Origin: Cymbomonas tetramitiformis
Taxonomy: Eukaryota > Chlorophyta > Pyramimonadophyceae > Pyramimonadales > Pyramimonadaceae
DNA: 64,000 nt
NCBI GenBank assembly: GCA_001247695.2
Contig: LGRX02033494.1
Location: 1-64,000, forward strand
Reading direction: 5' to 3'
Shown here: positions 34,614 through 47,220 of the stretch, one piece after another
Position numbering within the stretch: position 1 is the first letter of the stretch
How the letters are laid out: every line of letters starts with the position of its first letter
The notes under the pieces: generated by a model
Databases searched by the model: none
What the model was told of the DNA's origin: nothing
Seen by the model: the letters and a program-made list of their open reading frames with translations, nothing else
Program-made: the position numbers and the translations under genes

Positions 34614-37600
34614 TAGCTTTCTAAAGCGTGTGCGAACCGGATGCGCTCCACCTCGCGCTCCTTCTGCCCTTCTACCATTACTGGCGGTGGTGCCATCTCC
34701 TCCCGTCTGCTAACAAAGTGATCTGCGCCTGACTGTACTGGGCTGAGCCTGTCTGCAGTGAAAGTGTCATGTACCTTCCAGTGTTCGGGCAACTCCAGTC
34801 TGTATGCTGACGGGGCTCCTCGGTCCTGTACTGGCAGTTCTTGCTGTCGATCGCTGTACAAACACTCTACTACTCACAGAGGTCCGTGCCGCAATTTGCG
34901 CAGCTTGGGTTTCAAGCCCCTGTCACCGGGCAACGTCAAGTGCTGTCCATCCACCCACACCTGATCATTCACCTTATACTGCTGGAGACGGTGCCGTGCA
35001 TCGAACTGCTCTATCATACGCTGCTGAGCCAGTTGCAAACCTTCTCGTGCCGCCTGCAGCTGCTGCGCGAACTGCTTGGCCAACTGGTGAGCGGTACCCT
35101 GCTTGTCCGCTGCTGTGCGACCTCCCTTCCTCCTCTTTGCGCCTCCCTCCAGAGCTGCGTCCATGAAGAGGTCCAGCTGGGTCGCTGGCGCATGTCCGTA
35201 CACCAGTTCGAACGGTGAGAACCCTGTCACTGCCGACTTGGAGTCGTTGATGGCGTACTCCACTGGAGCCACCCACAGGTCCCAATCCTCCTGGTTCTCT
35301 GCCACGTAACAACGCAGCATGCGCTCCACAGTGTGGTTACTGCGCTCAGCCTGGCCATCACTCTGCGGGTGATAAGGGGTGGTGCTGGCTACCTTCACGC
35401 CCATCAGTCGCATGAACTCCTGAGTCAGAGCGTCTCGAAAGCGCGGGTCCCGGTCGCACACAATCTTCATCGGGGCCCCGTGCAGTCGCCACACTGCATC
35501 CATGAACATTCTGGTCACCACCTCCGCTGAGCTATCGTTATACGCCATTGGAACCACGTGCACCATCTTACTCAGTTTACAAGTAAAGGTGGCGAAGGCA
35601 TTCACACCTCTCTCTGTCGTGGGAAGCCCAGTAACAAAGTCTATACTCACCACTTCCCACAATCGACTAGGCACAGAGTGAGGCTGTAACAGGCCTGCTG
35701 GGTATCCTTGGCGCGGCTGGGTTTGCTGGCAGGTTACACAAGTCTTCACCCATTCAGCTACGTCCAGGTCCATTCGCGGCCACCAGAATCGTCGTCTGAC
35801 TCTGTCCAAGGTCTTGTCCCTCCCTGTGTGACCTGCTGCAGGTGCTTCATGAGCCTCCCTCAAGACCAGCTCTCTCAGAGGGGAGTCGGGAGCTAAGACC
35901 ACCTGATAGCGCCCTTCCGCCACTCTCCAGATGATGTTACTCACCAGTCGAAAATGCTCGGTGCGGTGATGCTGAGTGGCCAGTAGTTCCTGCTTCAGGG
36001 CTGAAAGGTACTCACTGCGCCTGTGCTCTGCTCGTAAGGCACGCAGAAACATGCCTGGTTCCACCACACCTGCCTGGTCCCTGATCTTGGCTGCTGCACC
36101 CTTGAGAGTCACTGCTGGTGATGCTGAGGGTCTTTCCCTTGGAGCTGTGATCTCTTCGAAGTGCTTTCGCTGCGGCTTAGCCAACACTACCAAGACGGGC
36201 CATGGAATGGGCAACTCCTGCAAAGCTGTACGGTGTCCCCTTTCTTCGCCAGGAGAGACGAACATCCGGTTGGGCTCCCCTTGCTCGTTCACTCGGGGTA
36301 TGGTCTCTGCAATCTCCATTCCATACTCTCGCAGCAAGGGCCGCCAGTCAGCCTGCGGGAAGTCAGGCAACAGGAACAGCGCGGCTGTGCTCTGGGGGGC
36401 GTGCCGGGCCTCTGAAGCGTAGTGCCTTAGGATGTCTGCAATGCTCACCTTGGAATCCGAGAAGGGTGGGTTACACCACACCACGCGACCCCTCCACTGT
36501 TCCTTCAGGCAATCTGTCCAGAACGTGTCCACCTGCCGGTTCTGCCCCATGAGGTCGCAGCATGCGTCCACCTGGAACCGTCCACCCAACACTTTCGCGT
36601 ACTTGGCTTGCAGTCGACTAAACTCGGACGGAATCAGCTTCCAGTCCTGATTGTCTACCAGGGGTTCCCCAGGTTGCATCCTTGGTGTGGGCTGCTGCTG
36701 TACCGCTGCTGGCTGCTGCTTCTCTGCTGGTCGCTGCTCATTCTGGGCTCGTGTCTGGACTCCTGCCATTGCTGGTAGCGCGGCCATCCTCTCCACTGTG
36801 ACCATAGCGTCCAGCCATAAGTCCGGTGTTTCTGCCCACCAGAGACCGTTCAGCTGAGTTAGCTTACCGGTTACTTTGGGCTCACTGACCGGTGGGTACT
36901 CACCTTCCTCCTCATCCGACGAGCTGAGCTCTAAGTCCAGGGGTGAAGTGGGGTCTTCCTCTTCTGCAACCTTCTTCAGGCCAGCCACCACGTTCTCCTC
37001 TTCTTCTGATTTCCCTTTAGCTCCCGCTGCTCTTCTACCCTCCTCTGCAGATACCGGCTGGTCAGTGCTCGGATCCACATACCCAGCTTCCTTAAGCCCT
37101 TCTCGCGCCGTCGCCTGCACATAGTCCGGTCGCCGTGAAGCAGCGTCTGGTACCACCAGTGTGCGTCCTGGCACGTGCTCCATTGCGTGCACTCCTACCT
37201 CCACCAGATCTTCATACCACATGGCCTGGCGTCGGCTGAGCTCACGTCCAGGTGCAAATAACCACTTCAGTGGAGCATGATCCCCCATCAACCTGAACTC
37301 CGTGAAGATCAAGTAATGTCTCCACGTCTGTGTGGTGCAGTGGTGAATCGCGGCTAGCTCTCGCTCACCTGCGTGGTAGTTCTGCTCGGCTGAAGAGAAT
37401 TGCTTATTACTCTCGAAGGCTATGGGTTGCAGGCCCTTGCCTAGATCCTGCATCAGCACGCCAGCTAATGCCACTGCACTCGCATCAGTCTGCACAACAA
37501 AGGGGCTGGTGCCGCGATGAGCTGCTTCCTGATCGGGCAAGATCAAGGTCGGTGCAGTGGTGAGAGCGGTCTTGAGGCGTTCAAAGGCGTGTTCCTGCTC

Positions 37601-40600
37601 CGGTCCCCATTCCCATGGCACTAGGTTCTTAGTTAGCTTGGTCAAAGGGTGCGCTAAGTCAGCGAAACCCTGTATGTACCGTCGATAGAACCCAGCCAAA
37701 CCCAAGAACTGTCGCACGTGCTTCACCGTCTCCAGTCGCGGCCAGTCCCGTATGGATGCTATCTTGTCTTGCTGTGGTCGGCAGCCTGTGCGGTCAATGA
37801 CATGTCCCAGGAAACGTACTGAGCGTTTAAAGCATCGTAGCTTGGACTCCTTCAGCTTGACCTTATTCTGTCGACATACCTCCAAAACCTGCCGCAGGTG
37901 GTCCAGGTGCTCCTCGGGGTTGCGTGAGAAGATCATGATGTCATCCACAAAAACTCTGACGAACGGTAGGTGGCCCAAGTACTTCTGCATCATTCGCTGC
38001 CAGCACGAAGGACTATTGGACAGCCCCATTGGCATGACCAACCACTCATAAGCTCCAAACGGCGTGGTCATGGCGGTCTTCTCCACTGCTTCTTCCTCCA
38101 TAGGAACTTGCCAAAATCCCCACAATGCATCAGCTGTGGAAAAGATGGTTGCTCCTTGCATGTCATCGATAAGAGCCTGCACGTCCGGTAAGGGGTAACG
38201 GTCTTTTACAGTGATCTCATTGATCTGTCTGTAGTCAATTACCAGCCTTAGTTCCTTCGGGTTCGAAGGCTTGGGCACCATCAACACCGGACTGCCCCAT
38301 GGCGAGGAAGAGGGGCGGATGTACCCTTTTGCCAGAAGCTCGTCTAACTGTACACGCAGCTGCTTCATTTCCTCCATGGATAGTTTGTAGCATCGTTTAT
38401 GCCGAGCTCCCTCCTTGTACTCAGGGTCCAATACCAGCGGCGATTTGTGCTCTCGATCCACCACGCCCTTGGGTAGTTCCATCCCTACCACGTCCTGGTA
38501 CCGCTGCTTCAGCTTCACCAGCTCGTCCAGGATCCATTGTGGTACCTCTGCGTCCTCCTCATCCGGCTTGGCCTCCTTGGTCTCACCTTTGTGCTGCTTG
38601 ACCTTGCTGTCCGCGCCGCTGTTCTGCTCATCACTGGGTGTCGCCGCAGCAGCTGGTGCCTCCTTCCTGAAACAGCTATGCCCATCTTTGCTTTGCCCTG
38701 TCTCAGCTTCTATAGGTGCTGCCAGTACTGGCTCGCTAACTCTGCGCGATCTCCTGTGGTTCACCCCTCTGCCCCTCCGCTGCTCCTGCTGCAGACGCAG
38801 TGCCTGCCCTGTTTTCCACAAACAGTATGCCTCCTCTTCCCACTCAGGTTCCAATTCCTCCGCGTGGTGCTGTGCAGCCTGCTCCCTGCGCTCTCGTGGA
38901 AGCATCTGGAACGCCTCCCATCTGGCCCTTGTGGGGTAAGGTCCCCAGTCTCGCACAGCGGGTTGCGCTGATGTGGGGCATGTCACCGGTCGCAGAGCAC
39001 ACACCTGCTCCTGTGCCCAGTCCTCCTGCTCTGTTGCATCTTGTTCAGATTCAGACGAACTGCTGTCGGAGATTAGGGTGGCTACGCTTGCTACTGTACT
39101 GTCGCTGTTGCAGCCTTCCTCGTCAGAGGTAACTTCCCCCCCCCTTTGCCTAGCGTTGTCACCCTCTGCCTCCGATGATGATGATGAAGATGACTCTGAT
39201 AAGGCTGCAGAGGCCTCTAAGGGAGAGTTGGGGTCGTCGGTGGCCTCCATTTTAAATGTGCCATCTGGAGCCAGGTACATCAGGTACGCCTCCTCGCCGC
39301 TATTCTTCAAAGCTCGCAGGTCCTTCCTGGCTTGCTTAGTACTGATAAGCTGTGCCTCTACCAGTCCCATGGCCTGCCCAGACCCTGTAGATGACGACCC
39401 AGGGTTGCAACCCGCGATGACTACTTTCTGCGACCCATGTCCGAACTTCACGCTACCATACTGGGCGTAGTCAAATGTGACCTTCTTCTGTGCTCGTAGC
39501 CAGTCTCCGCCCAGCACTATGTCCACTCCGAGTGCTAATGGCATGACACGCAGTGTAACCTGTTTGGCATAACTGCCCTTACGTGTCTCGGCTGTGAGCT
39601 TCGGACGGACGCAAGAGTTGGCGTCGTACACGGTGCCATCTGCCACCTGCACCTTCATCGGCGTCTCGTGTTTCTTGGGCTGGAGTTTAAACTTCTTGGC
39701 GGCCTCCACAGAAGTGAAGCTAGAAGAAGCTCCAGAGTCCACCAAGACTTTTACTCGTACTCTGCCTACCCAAGCCCAGAAAATCAGCAGAGTGGGCCCC
39801 TTCGCGTCCATAGCAGCTAGTACATCTGCATCCAACCATTCTCCCCAGCGTCCAGACCCTGCGTCCACCCCTATCTCTGGTCTGATGCTGGCCAGTTTGT
39901 GCAGTCCTGGCTCCTTCTCAGGCGGATTCAGCTCCTCATCTGAATTGTCCTCCGGCAGATGGTACGTGCCGGCCTCTGCTATCTTGGCTTGCCAGCGAGC
40001 CTCCCTGGTGACCTGATCTTCTGGTGCTGAATCACCAGGCCATGGCGCAGGTCGAGCTGCCTCTGCTTCCTGATGCGCTCGGGTGATCTTTCTCAGCTGG
40101 TCAACACGCTCCCGAATCTGCGCCAATGCACTTCTGACTCTGTGCCCGTGCACTTCCACTTCTTTCCTTCTGCGCGTTACTGTCTGTGCTGCTTTCCAGG
40201 CTGCTGACAGGTGTCCGTCGCGTAACCGTTGCTGGGCGTGTGATAGCACTGGCTGCTTAGCGCGATCCAGTTGTCGGCGCAGAGCTCTCCCGACCAGCTG
40301 GCGCGGGGCTGCTTCCTCTCTAAAGCGCACTCTTCTGACTCCTGGGGGCTGCAACGCGCGCTGGTACACCCCCTTTGTGCTAGGGGCTCCTTGACTCCCT
40401 TTGCCGAACAGAGGAAATCTGATCTGAACCTCTGTTGGTTGGGATGCCTGTGCTGGCGCAGCGTCTGGCTCAGTTCTCCCTGGTGCCACCACTGTGATTG
40501 GCCGTGACCTCTTCAGCCAGCGTAATGCCCGCCTCATTTTCTCCACCGCTCGCTGCGCTGGTCCTGGTCCGTGCCTCATCCGATGATCCTCTCTGAAGTG

Positions 40601-41194
40601 AGTGATCCACCGGTAGGTCTGACTTTGCCTGCCTCTCTCTGGTTCTCTTCCAGAGTCGGCCTCCCTCCTGTTGGCCATAGCGAGGTGCGGAGTACTTACC
40701 TCGCGGGCCTGGGGGCCTATCCGCGTTGTCCGGGAGAGGCACCGGCCCCCGTCGACTCTCCCTCGGCAAAATCCATGTGCTCCGGGGCTACCAGTGCCAG
40801 CTGCTGCTCCACTATCCCGCCAGATCCAGTATCTATTCCCGCGTTCTTGAAGGTCTCGAAGGCCTCCTCCCAGATACATTTGACCCAGGCTGCTTTCTGC
40901 TGGGGCTGGTGTTGATGTGGGCAGTCGCGAGCCAGATGCTCCTTGGACTTGCATTTTCGACAGCCAGAGTAGGTTGACGATCCTGGCAGCTGCCGGCCTT
41001 CCACTTCCGTTGGAGTCGTGGTCGTGGGCATGGCGTAGCATTGTTCCTTGGGAGATGCTTCTTCCTCCCAGAATTCTGCCAAAGGAGCTACAGGGAAGGG
41101 GGATTGATCGCGGGCAGTCTTCAGATGCGCAGGATCCTTGCGCTCCTCCATCGTAGCTTGCTCCACATATCTGCGCAGTAGCTCTGCCTCCCAT
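34614..41194 (-). CDS. Gypsy-1 pol with embedded Dam-like domain
   Basis: The open frame 41194-34877 is in -1 relation to gag and overlaps it. In order: aspartic protease LVDSGAS (about 39730); RT with LVIDYRQIN and FVDD (about 37945); RNase H (TDASAVALAG...DHAPLKWL); a domain resembling phage Dam N6-adenine methyltransferases (36640-36150; FQVDAC...EQWRG...VWCNPPF); and integrase with the zinc part HTGRDKTL...CVTC and DDE core residues in SIDFVTG, CDRDPRF and QAERSNH. A single TGA at 34876-34874 interrupts the same frame, which resumes (YRLELPEHWKVH) to 34613. This makes it a chromovirus-like pol with an unusual insertion between RNase H and integrase. Confidence 0.88.
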
Positions 41195-42524
41195 CCAACC
41201 TTCCCAGAGCTCTGGTTGAAATCCACCTTTCCAACCAATTCCTTGTGGACTCTGGCATGCAGTTCTGGTGTCAGTCCACTTAGGAATATTCCCGGTAGTG
41301 CCGCTCTACTTACTGGTCCCGTCACCCCATGGTTATGCAGCATTTCCAACATGTCGAAGGACTCCATGAGTGAGTGATGGAAGGTGGCGGCGTTTCTTCC
41401 AGCGTTCTTGCCAGAGGCTTGACGAGCTCGCGACAGCATATTAGGTAAGATACTCAGGTGAGCGTCAGTAACACACGCTCGCGCAAGCGTGGCCACTAAG
41501 TCGTCCGGGCTCTGCATCTGGTTGGCCAACACTTTTTGATTTAGAACTCCTTGCGCTGACCCCTCCACCCGGTCCCTGATGATCAGTCGTAGTTCTTCTG
41601 GCACGGTGGTGATGGTGGCCCCTTCCTGATCTCCATCGTCGCAGGACTTCTTCTTCGTCAACGCCCTCTTCACCAGTGCCTCCTTGAAGTGATCTTGCAG
41701 TTCTCTCATGAACTTCTTCAGGGGAGCTAACAGATGTCCAGATGGTCTGTCCCCGCTGGGGCTATCCGTAGGGCATGTGTACGTGGTGATGCGGTCCCGT
41801 AGTTTCCGTAGAGAGAGCAACAATCTGTCCTCAGCTTCCAACTCCTTCAGCTTGGTATAGTCTGCCCGCTGCTGATCCCTCTCTGTCTGCTCCTGCTCGA
41901 CTGGTCTTCGGGGCGGTGGACAGTTCGGAGGTTCTTCCTCAGGTTCCTCTGGTGGAGGTGGAGGCTGGGACTGTCGAGGGGGTTGTGACTGTGGTAAAGT
42001 GACACTGGGAGTTGGGATGTTGGGCAGTTGGGCCAATGCACCAGACCAGGGCGGCTGAGTACAATTCTGACAGAGTGGAACTTGCTCACACGTTCTGTTG
42101 GGTCCCAGCATGACGTCCCATACTAACCCAGAGGCGACCTTAACCCCTCCAGCTGGGGACAACAGCAGTCTACCGCATCTGCTGCAATCCGTGCCGCTCT
42201 GAACAGCCTGATCCCGTCTGGGTCCTACCAGCTGCATCACCGGGCTGATCAGTGACTCCCGAGCCCTGTGGTTCTGGGCGTGCCCATAGCTAATCGCTAG
42301 AGTGGAGTACTGTTTGGCTATGGCCACGGCTGTCTGAGCATCAGCATCGTGGCGCCTCACGTAGTCCCTGATACCCTGTTCTACAGTGATGGGTACCAGT
42401 GGGTCTCTCCACTCTTCCAGGGCTTCGTGGCTTGGTGGGGCTGCCTTAGCCGATGACGCTGTGCCTGATGCTTCATCATTGCCAGACTTGGACGGAGATC
42501 CTCCGGACTCAGATCGGGTGGTTA
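40717..42524 (-). CDS. Gypsy-1 gag, 5' end interrupted by element C
   Basis: The open frame continues upstream to the element C junction (about 42525), giving at least 600 codons. It has a Pro-rich segment (PPPPEEPEEE), a gag capsid-like helical region, and a C-terminal zinc knuckle CRKCKSKEHLARDC (CX2CX4HX4C). An earlier CSRCG...C-x2-C pair lies near the N-terminus. Pol overlaps in the -1 frame. The true start is beyond the insertion. Confidence 0.85.
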
Positions 42525-43145
42525 CACTACAATCCTTGTGTACCCTAGTCGTACACTAATATGGATAGGTACCCTAAAATATTAGAGTGCAATCTCAAAT
42601 ATTGGGGGGCATTGTGTCAATTTAGGGAGTGATTCTAGTGTGCATTAGGATGTGATGGTAAGCAAAATTAGTTGGTAGATTTTGCATAATTTTTGTATTT
42701 TACAATATAAGTTGTATAGAAGTTTTAAAAAGTTGGTATGTGATGATATGCTCCTATCCAAATTGATATGTGAACGATGATTTAGGTTTTAGCGCTCGGT
42801 GATGCTAGAATCATGCGCTAATTGCACATTCTTGTTTCGGGAAATGGGTCCCAAAATGGAGAATACAATTCTAACATATTTGTACGTATTCACAAGGTTA
42901 TAATAAAGCATATGCCATACACGCCGTAGGGTATGCAACACAAAATGCAATATGTGCAATTCCAAGTTCTCCCGAGATGGAAATCTAGCTACCAGGAGAT
43001 AAGCTCTAGTAAGGCAAGCACAACAAATACTTAAGATGTAATATTACTTCATACGAAAGAGCTCTACGGACTCATGCGCACATTGCGATACAGGTTGCAG
43101 GTTTCGGTCAGACTCTCTGTCTGTAATGGATAGCAGAACTACTGC

Positions 43146-46100
43146 CTAGAAGCCTCCCCAGCGCCTTTGCTCTTGCTTGAAACGTTCAGTGGCGCGGGCA
43201 CGCGCGAGTTCGAGTTCACGGTCCTCAATTGCTTGCATCCGCTCACGGTAGGCGGTTTCGTTCTGGCGGAGGAGCTCATTTTGCATAGCAATCTCCCTCG
43301 GGGATACGTAGTCCCCCCCAGTTGGGTAGGGAGACCGGACGGGTAGCTGCGTAGGGTACGCGGGAGGTGGCATAAGCATCCTCTGGTAGCTTTGGGAGCC
43401 TGCGGGGTAGGGGTATTGCGTGGTCACGGAGGGCGTGGGAGCCCCGGAAAACCCCGGGTTGGTAAGGGGATAAGAAGACAACGCGGGGCCAGAGTTCACC
43501 GAGCCACCAGCAATAGTGGCTGGAGGCACAATGTTGGGAACCCCACCACCAAGGGGAAGCACTTGGTGCGATGTCACGGACGGCTCTTGCACCGGGCCCG
43601 GCGCATGGACCGTTTGAGATTGGAGAGTCACCAGCTGCTGTTGAAACCAGGCTTGCTGCTGGCGCATCTCCTCCTGGTGCGCGGCAGCTTGCCGCTCAAG
43701 CAATTCCTGCTGGCTCTGTTGGAGTTGCGCAACGACTTGGGAGACCCCATCATCGGACGCAAGGGGAAGTGTTGCCAAGGGACTCGGAGCCCGTGGAGGT
43801 TGTTGAGCAGCGGGGTTCGGTGTCAGGTTCGGGTTGTTGGTGGGAATTGCGAAGCCATGTTGCTGGGGTGTGGAATCTTGCACCACCGACTCAGGGGCAG
43901 ACTCGGGAGTGGGATTGTCGGGAGTAGCGGGTTGTGTTTCCGACGTCCACGGCCTAGGAGCACCGCGCGGTGTGCGTGCACGAAGAAGACTTGGAGGCTC
44001 CAGCTCCGTTTGGAGCGCCTCACCCAGAAAATCCCTGGCAGGGACAGGGTCGTCGAGCTGGAGTGTGCGTGGAACACCCCAGGGGGCGCGATCTCGTGGC
44101 CGACGGGGAACCACCACCGCTGCGGGAGAAGTATGCTCGTCGCCCCGGTCGATCTCCTGCACCGAACGCGACTCCGTGCAACGAGGGGGGGCGCGCGCGC
44201 GCGTCCGGCGTGAACTTGTTTTGCCTGAAGGGGGATCCTTCCTCTTCTTTGAAACCACCCTCTCGGAGGGGGCGCCTCCGGGCTCCAACGTGAATTCGGA
44301 CCGGTTCCGGTTTTGATCCGTTTGCTCCTCGGCATTGTATGGTCGTACCTGCCAAAAAAACACAGTCACCTTTCCGAAATTTCATGTAGTTCGTGTGTGC
44401 AATGGAGAAAACAAATTGGGTTGGGTTGAGTAAATTATTTACCGGTCGTTGGCCTTCTTCCGTGGGGGAGAAGTTGTACAGCTGCTGGAGACGCCAACAT
44501 TCCTTCATGAACAATTCATCGGAGTTCCCTGGGGGACATGGAATGTGTTTCTCTTTGATGGGTTGAAGTCGATTCAGCCGTAACAGGCTGCACCGTTGTT
44601 CCGTCTCACTTGCATCGACCGGTCCCCAGCAGAGAACAAACCACCCCCTCTTCATTTGAGCCGCCACCAAGGTTCCGGCCAGAAACCGCGACCTCGGGAT
44701 GTCCTTGTGGCTGACCATGCACCCGAATTGCCACCCGGTCTTCACGGAATAGGACTCGTCGCTACCGGTGACGATGCAGAGATCTTTGAACTTCTCCACA
44801 CGTAACCGGTGAATGCTTGCAAAAGCTGTGAATGCCTGTTTATTCGCGGGTGGGTTGTCCGCCAACCGTTTCCAAACATAGGGGGGATCGGTGGTGCCTG
44901 CAACCACAAGGGGCGCAGGGGCTTCGGGAGTTGGATCCGAGGTTGGCAAGATCGCGGCGGTAGGGGCTGCGGTATCCGAGGAGGCGGGAGGCAGTTGGGC
45001 GGCGGCAGGGGGGGAAACGGTGTCGGATTGAGTGGCGGTGTGGGGTACGGAGACTTCGGGTGTTGGATCCACAGGTAGGGACGGGTCCGCGACGGGAGGG
45101 GGCTGGATTTCGGAGGGGCTGGCGGCGACGGGCGTGGGGTTTTCGGGTGTTTGATTCAACGTTCCAAGCATGGTTGTGAACCATGGTATGGGTCCAACCT
45201 CGACGGCAGGAGTTGCCGATTCGGTAAGGTTGTCGGCGTGGGGAGCGGGTACCTCGGAAGTTGTCAGATTCGCAGGTGGGAGTGACTCTGCGACGGCAGG
45301 GGGGGCGGTTTCAGAAGGGGGGGTGGCGGCGAGGGGTGCGGAGACTTCGGGGATTGGATCCACGTGCGGCGAGTCGACCGCGACGGGAAGGGGCGCGATC
45401 TCAGACGGGGTAACCGCTGAAGCCGGGGGTTGTGTATCGGACTCCAAAGCTGGCGTCGGAGCCTCGGTCTCGCCAGATGGGCCAGCCTGTGTCACGGTTC
45501 GGGATGTCACTGAAGAGCCCACCCCCGTCGGGTTCTTGTAGGGTGTGTAGGTAGAAGGTGCCTGTTATAAGATGCGCACAAATTAATCACAAACACAATC
45601 ACAGGAACCCAAAAAACTACGGGAATACTATACAGATAGTAAGACGCGCACCTCAATCTTTTGCGCAGCCATGCACGTTGGGTCGCCACAGCAGCACACC
45701 TCCTCCAGGCCTCTCCATTCCAACTGCAGTAAAAGTACACGGGATGATTGATATTTCAAAACTAGGGGAAGAACACAATCGTGGGAAGACGCAAGCGAAG
45801 TAAACGCACCAGGCAGAAATTGTGATATTTCTTGCCACACGTCAGGCATCTGTGGCCTCCTTCTGGAGTAGGCCGTTCGCAGAAACGGCAAATTATGGCC
45901 TCGATAGGCACATGCGCTCCCTTCCTGGCGGGAGAAGGGCCTGCCTTCTTCTTCCCTGCTCCCGAGAAACCTGGTTAACTCAACTTTATCCGTAAAACTG
46001 TGATCAGGCAAAAGAACACAAGGGGAGCGTAAGATCGCTTACTTCCGGGAGGCAGTTGACTTTGCGAAAACTCCGGCGCGCGTGCAGGTTGCTGAGATTT

Positions 46101-46511
46101 CGGTTTGGCTAACATCAACGCAGCCTTTCCAAGGCAATTCCCTCTGCCACAAGAGCCAGCGCCTGCTCGATTATTTGGCTGCTTTTGTGCGCAACGCATG
46201 TGGAAACCGCGCTTGCATTGGAAGCAAGTTTGCGTGGAATACAACCCGCAAAATAGGCAGTTGTCGCGAGCGGGCTTTCCACAATTCTTGCACTCGTTCG
46301 GATACAGCGAGGGCGGGTACGCGTTACAACTGTGGTGATAAAAATTGCTACACAGTTTGCACCTCAAGGTGGCTAACCAGGGATTCTTACAGGCGCTACA
46401 AGGTCCGGCCTTTCCTTGCTTGGCCATTGCTTTCAGCCCGTGGTGCGCGATACTTTCTTTTCGAGTGCTCGACATGTCACTTTTAAAGAGAGATCTGCAA
46501 GCCTTGGACAT
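43146..46511 (-). CDS. Element C accessory protein with zinc-finger modules, 5 exons, 1007 aa
   Basis: Exons on the minus strand are 46511-46043, 45970-45810, 45723-45652, 45561-44443 and 44348-43146. They total 3024 nt in frame. Exons 1-3 encode clustered Cys/His modules (CSACKNPW...CKLCSNFYHHSC, CKNCG...CLFCG, CFQCKRGFHMRC, CRFCERP...CLTCGKKYHNFC, CCCGDPTC), resembling PHD/RING-type zinc folds. Exon 4 is long and Pro/Ala/Thr-rich, followed by a folded-looking W-rich part (VKTGWQFGCMVSHKD, WFVLCWGPVDASE). Exon 5 is Pro/Gln-rich and ends with a coiled-coil-like helix. No enzymatic motif is seen. Shared control with the transposase suggests a partner role. The Met at 46475 is an alternative start. 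Confidence 0.72.
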
Positions 46512-47220
46512 GTATGTCGTGCCTATAAGTTTAGCATAAAGCAGTTAACATTTAGCGGGTCCATCGACATCGTGAAGTCGACGGACCCGCTAAACTGCTT
46601 TGTGTGAGGATCATGGGTTCTTGTGTGTCGATCGGGGTGAAAATCCATTCGCTCCTGAACAACTGTGCGCGTTCGTCGATTATATCGGATCCCATAAGAT
46701 CGACGCACTTCCAAAAACAATAGGTGTTTATGTCTGATATCGGACTTTCATAAAATGTGCGCATGCGTCGATCTGATCGGGTGATAAAAGATCGACGCAC
46801 CCAAACAAATTCTTGCACTGGAATCCCAAACGAATAAGGCCACGTACGCTCATGCACATTTGTGCGCATTCGTCGATTAATCAGAATAATAGATCATCGA
46901 CGCACGCGCACAAATGATTCGGGTATTGTTGTCGGTTGAGGACTTATGAAGTTCGTACGCTTTGCGCATGCGTCGATTAGATCGGGTGGCGGAAGATCGA
47001 CGCACCCGAAACAATTGCCTCACTATAATCCCCGATGAATCGTGCCACACACGCACATGCACATCTGTGCGCGTGCGTCGATTAATCTAAATGTTGGATG
47101 ATCAATGCACGCGCTCAACTGTTGGACCATCCGGTGTCGCCTGTGGGCATGCTCATAATTGCTATGTTATTCACACCCTAGCTAACTTAGGGAAGTTCAA
47201 ATATTCTGAAAGTAAGCAAC
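46512..47220. promoter_or_regulatory. Element C divergent region: GCGTCGAT palindrome array
   Basis: A hairpin at 46539-46600 (AAGCAGTT...TTAGCGGGTCC(A/G)TCGAC arms) is followed by five units about 100 bp apart. Each has GCGTCGAT or TCGTCGAT facing ATCGACGC across 15-30 bp (starts near 46674, 46767, 46871, 46971 and 47077). The spacing and symmetry suggest binding sites for an element protein that also control both promoters. Confidence 0.85.

Larger units (their letters stand above)
32620..42524 (-). mobile_element. Gypsy-1: Ty3/Gypsy chromovirus-type retrotransposon with two methyltransferase-like domains
   Basis: Minus-strand order is gag (42524-40717), pol (protease, RT, RNase H, Dam-like insert, integrase; 41194-34614), chromodomain plus C5-methyltransferase (34613-33567), polypurine tract and 3' LTR (33224-32620). 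The 5' end is missing because element C sits in gag at 42525. The chromodomain after the integrase places it near chromoviruses. Pol carries one in-frame stop and one frame change, so this copy is probably dead. Confidence 0.85.

Noticed and set aside
33960..40400. Numerous plus-strand frames across Gypsy-1
   Set aside because: They are antisense to a pol frame with clear protease, RT, RNase H and integrase motifs.
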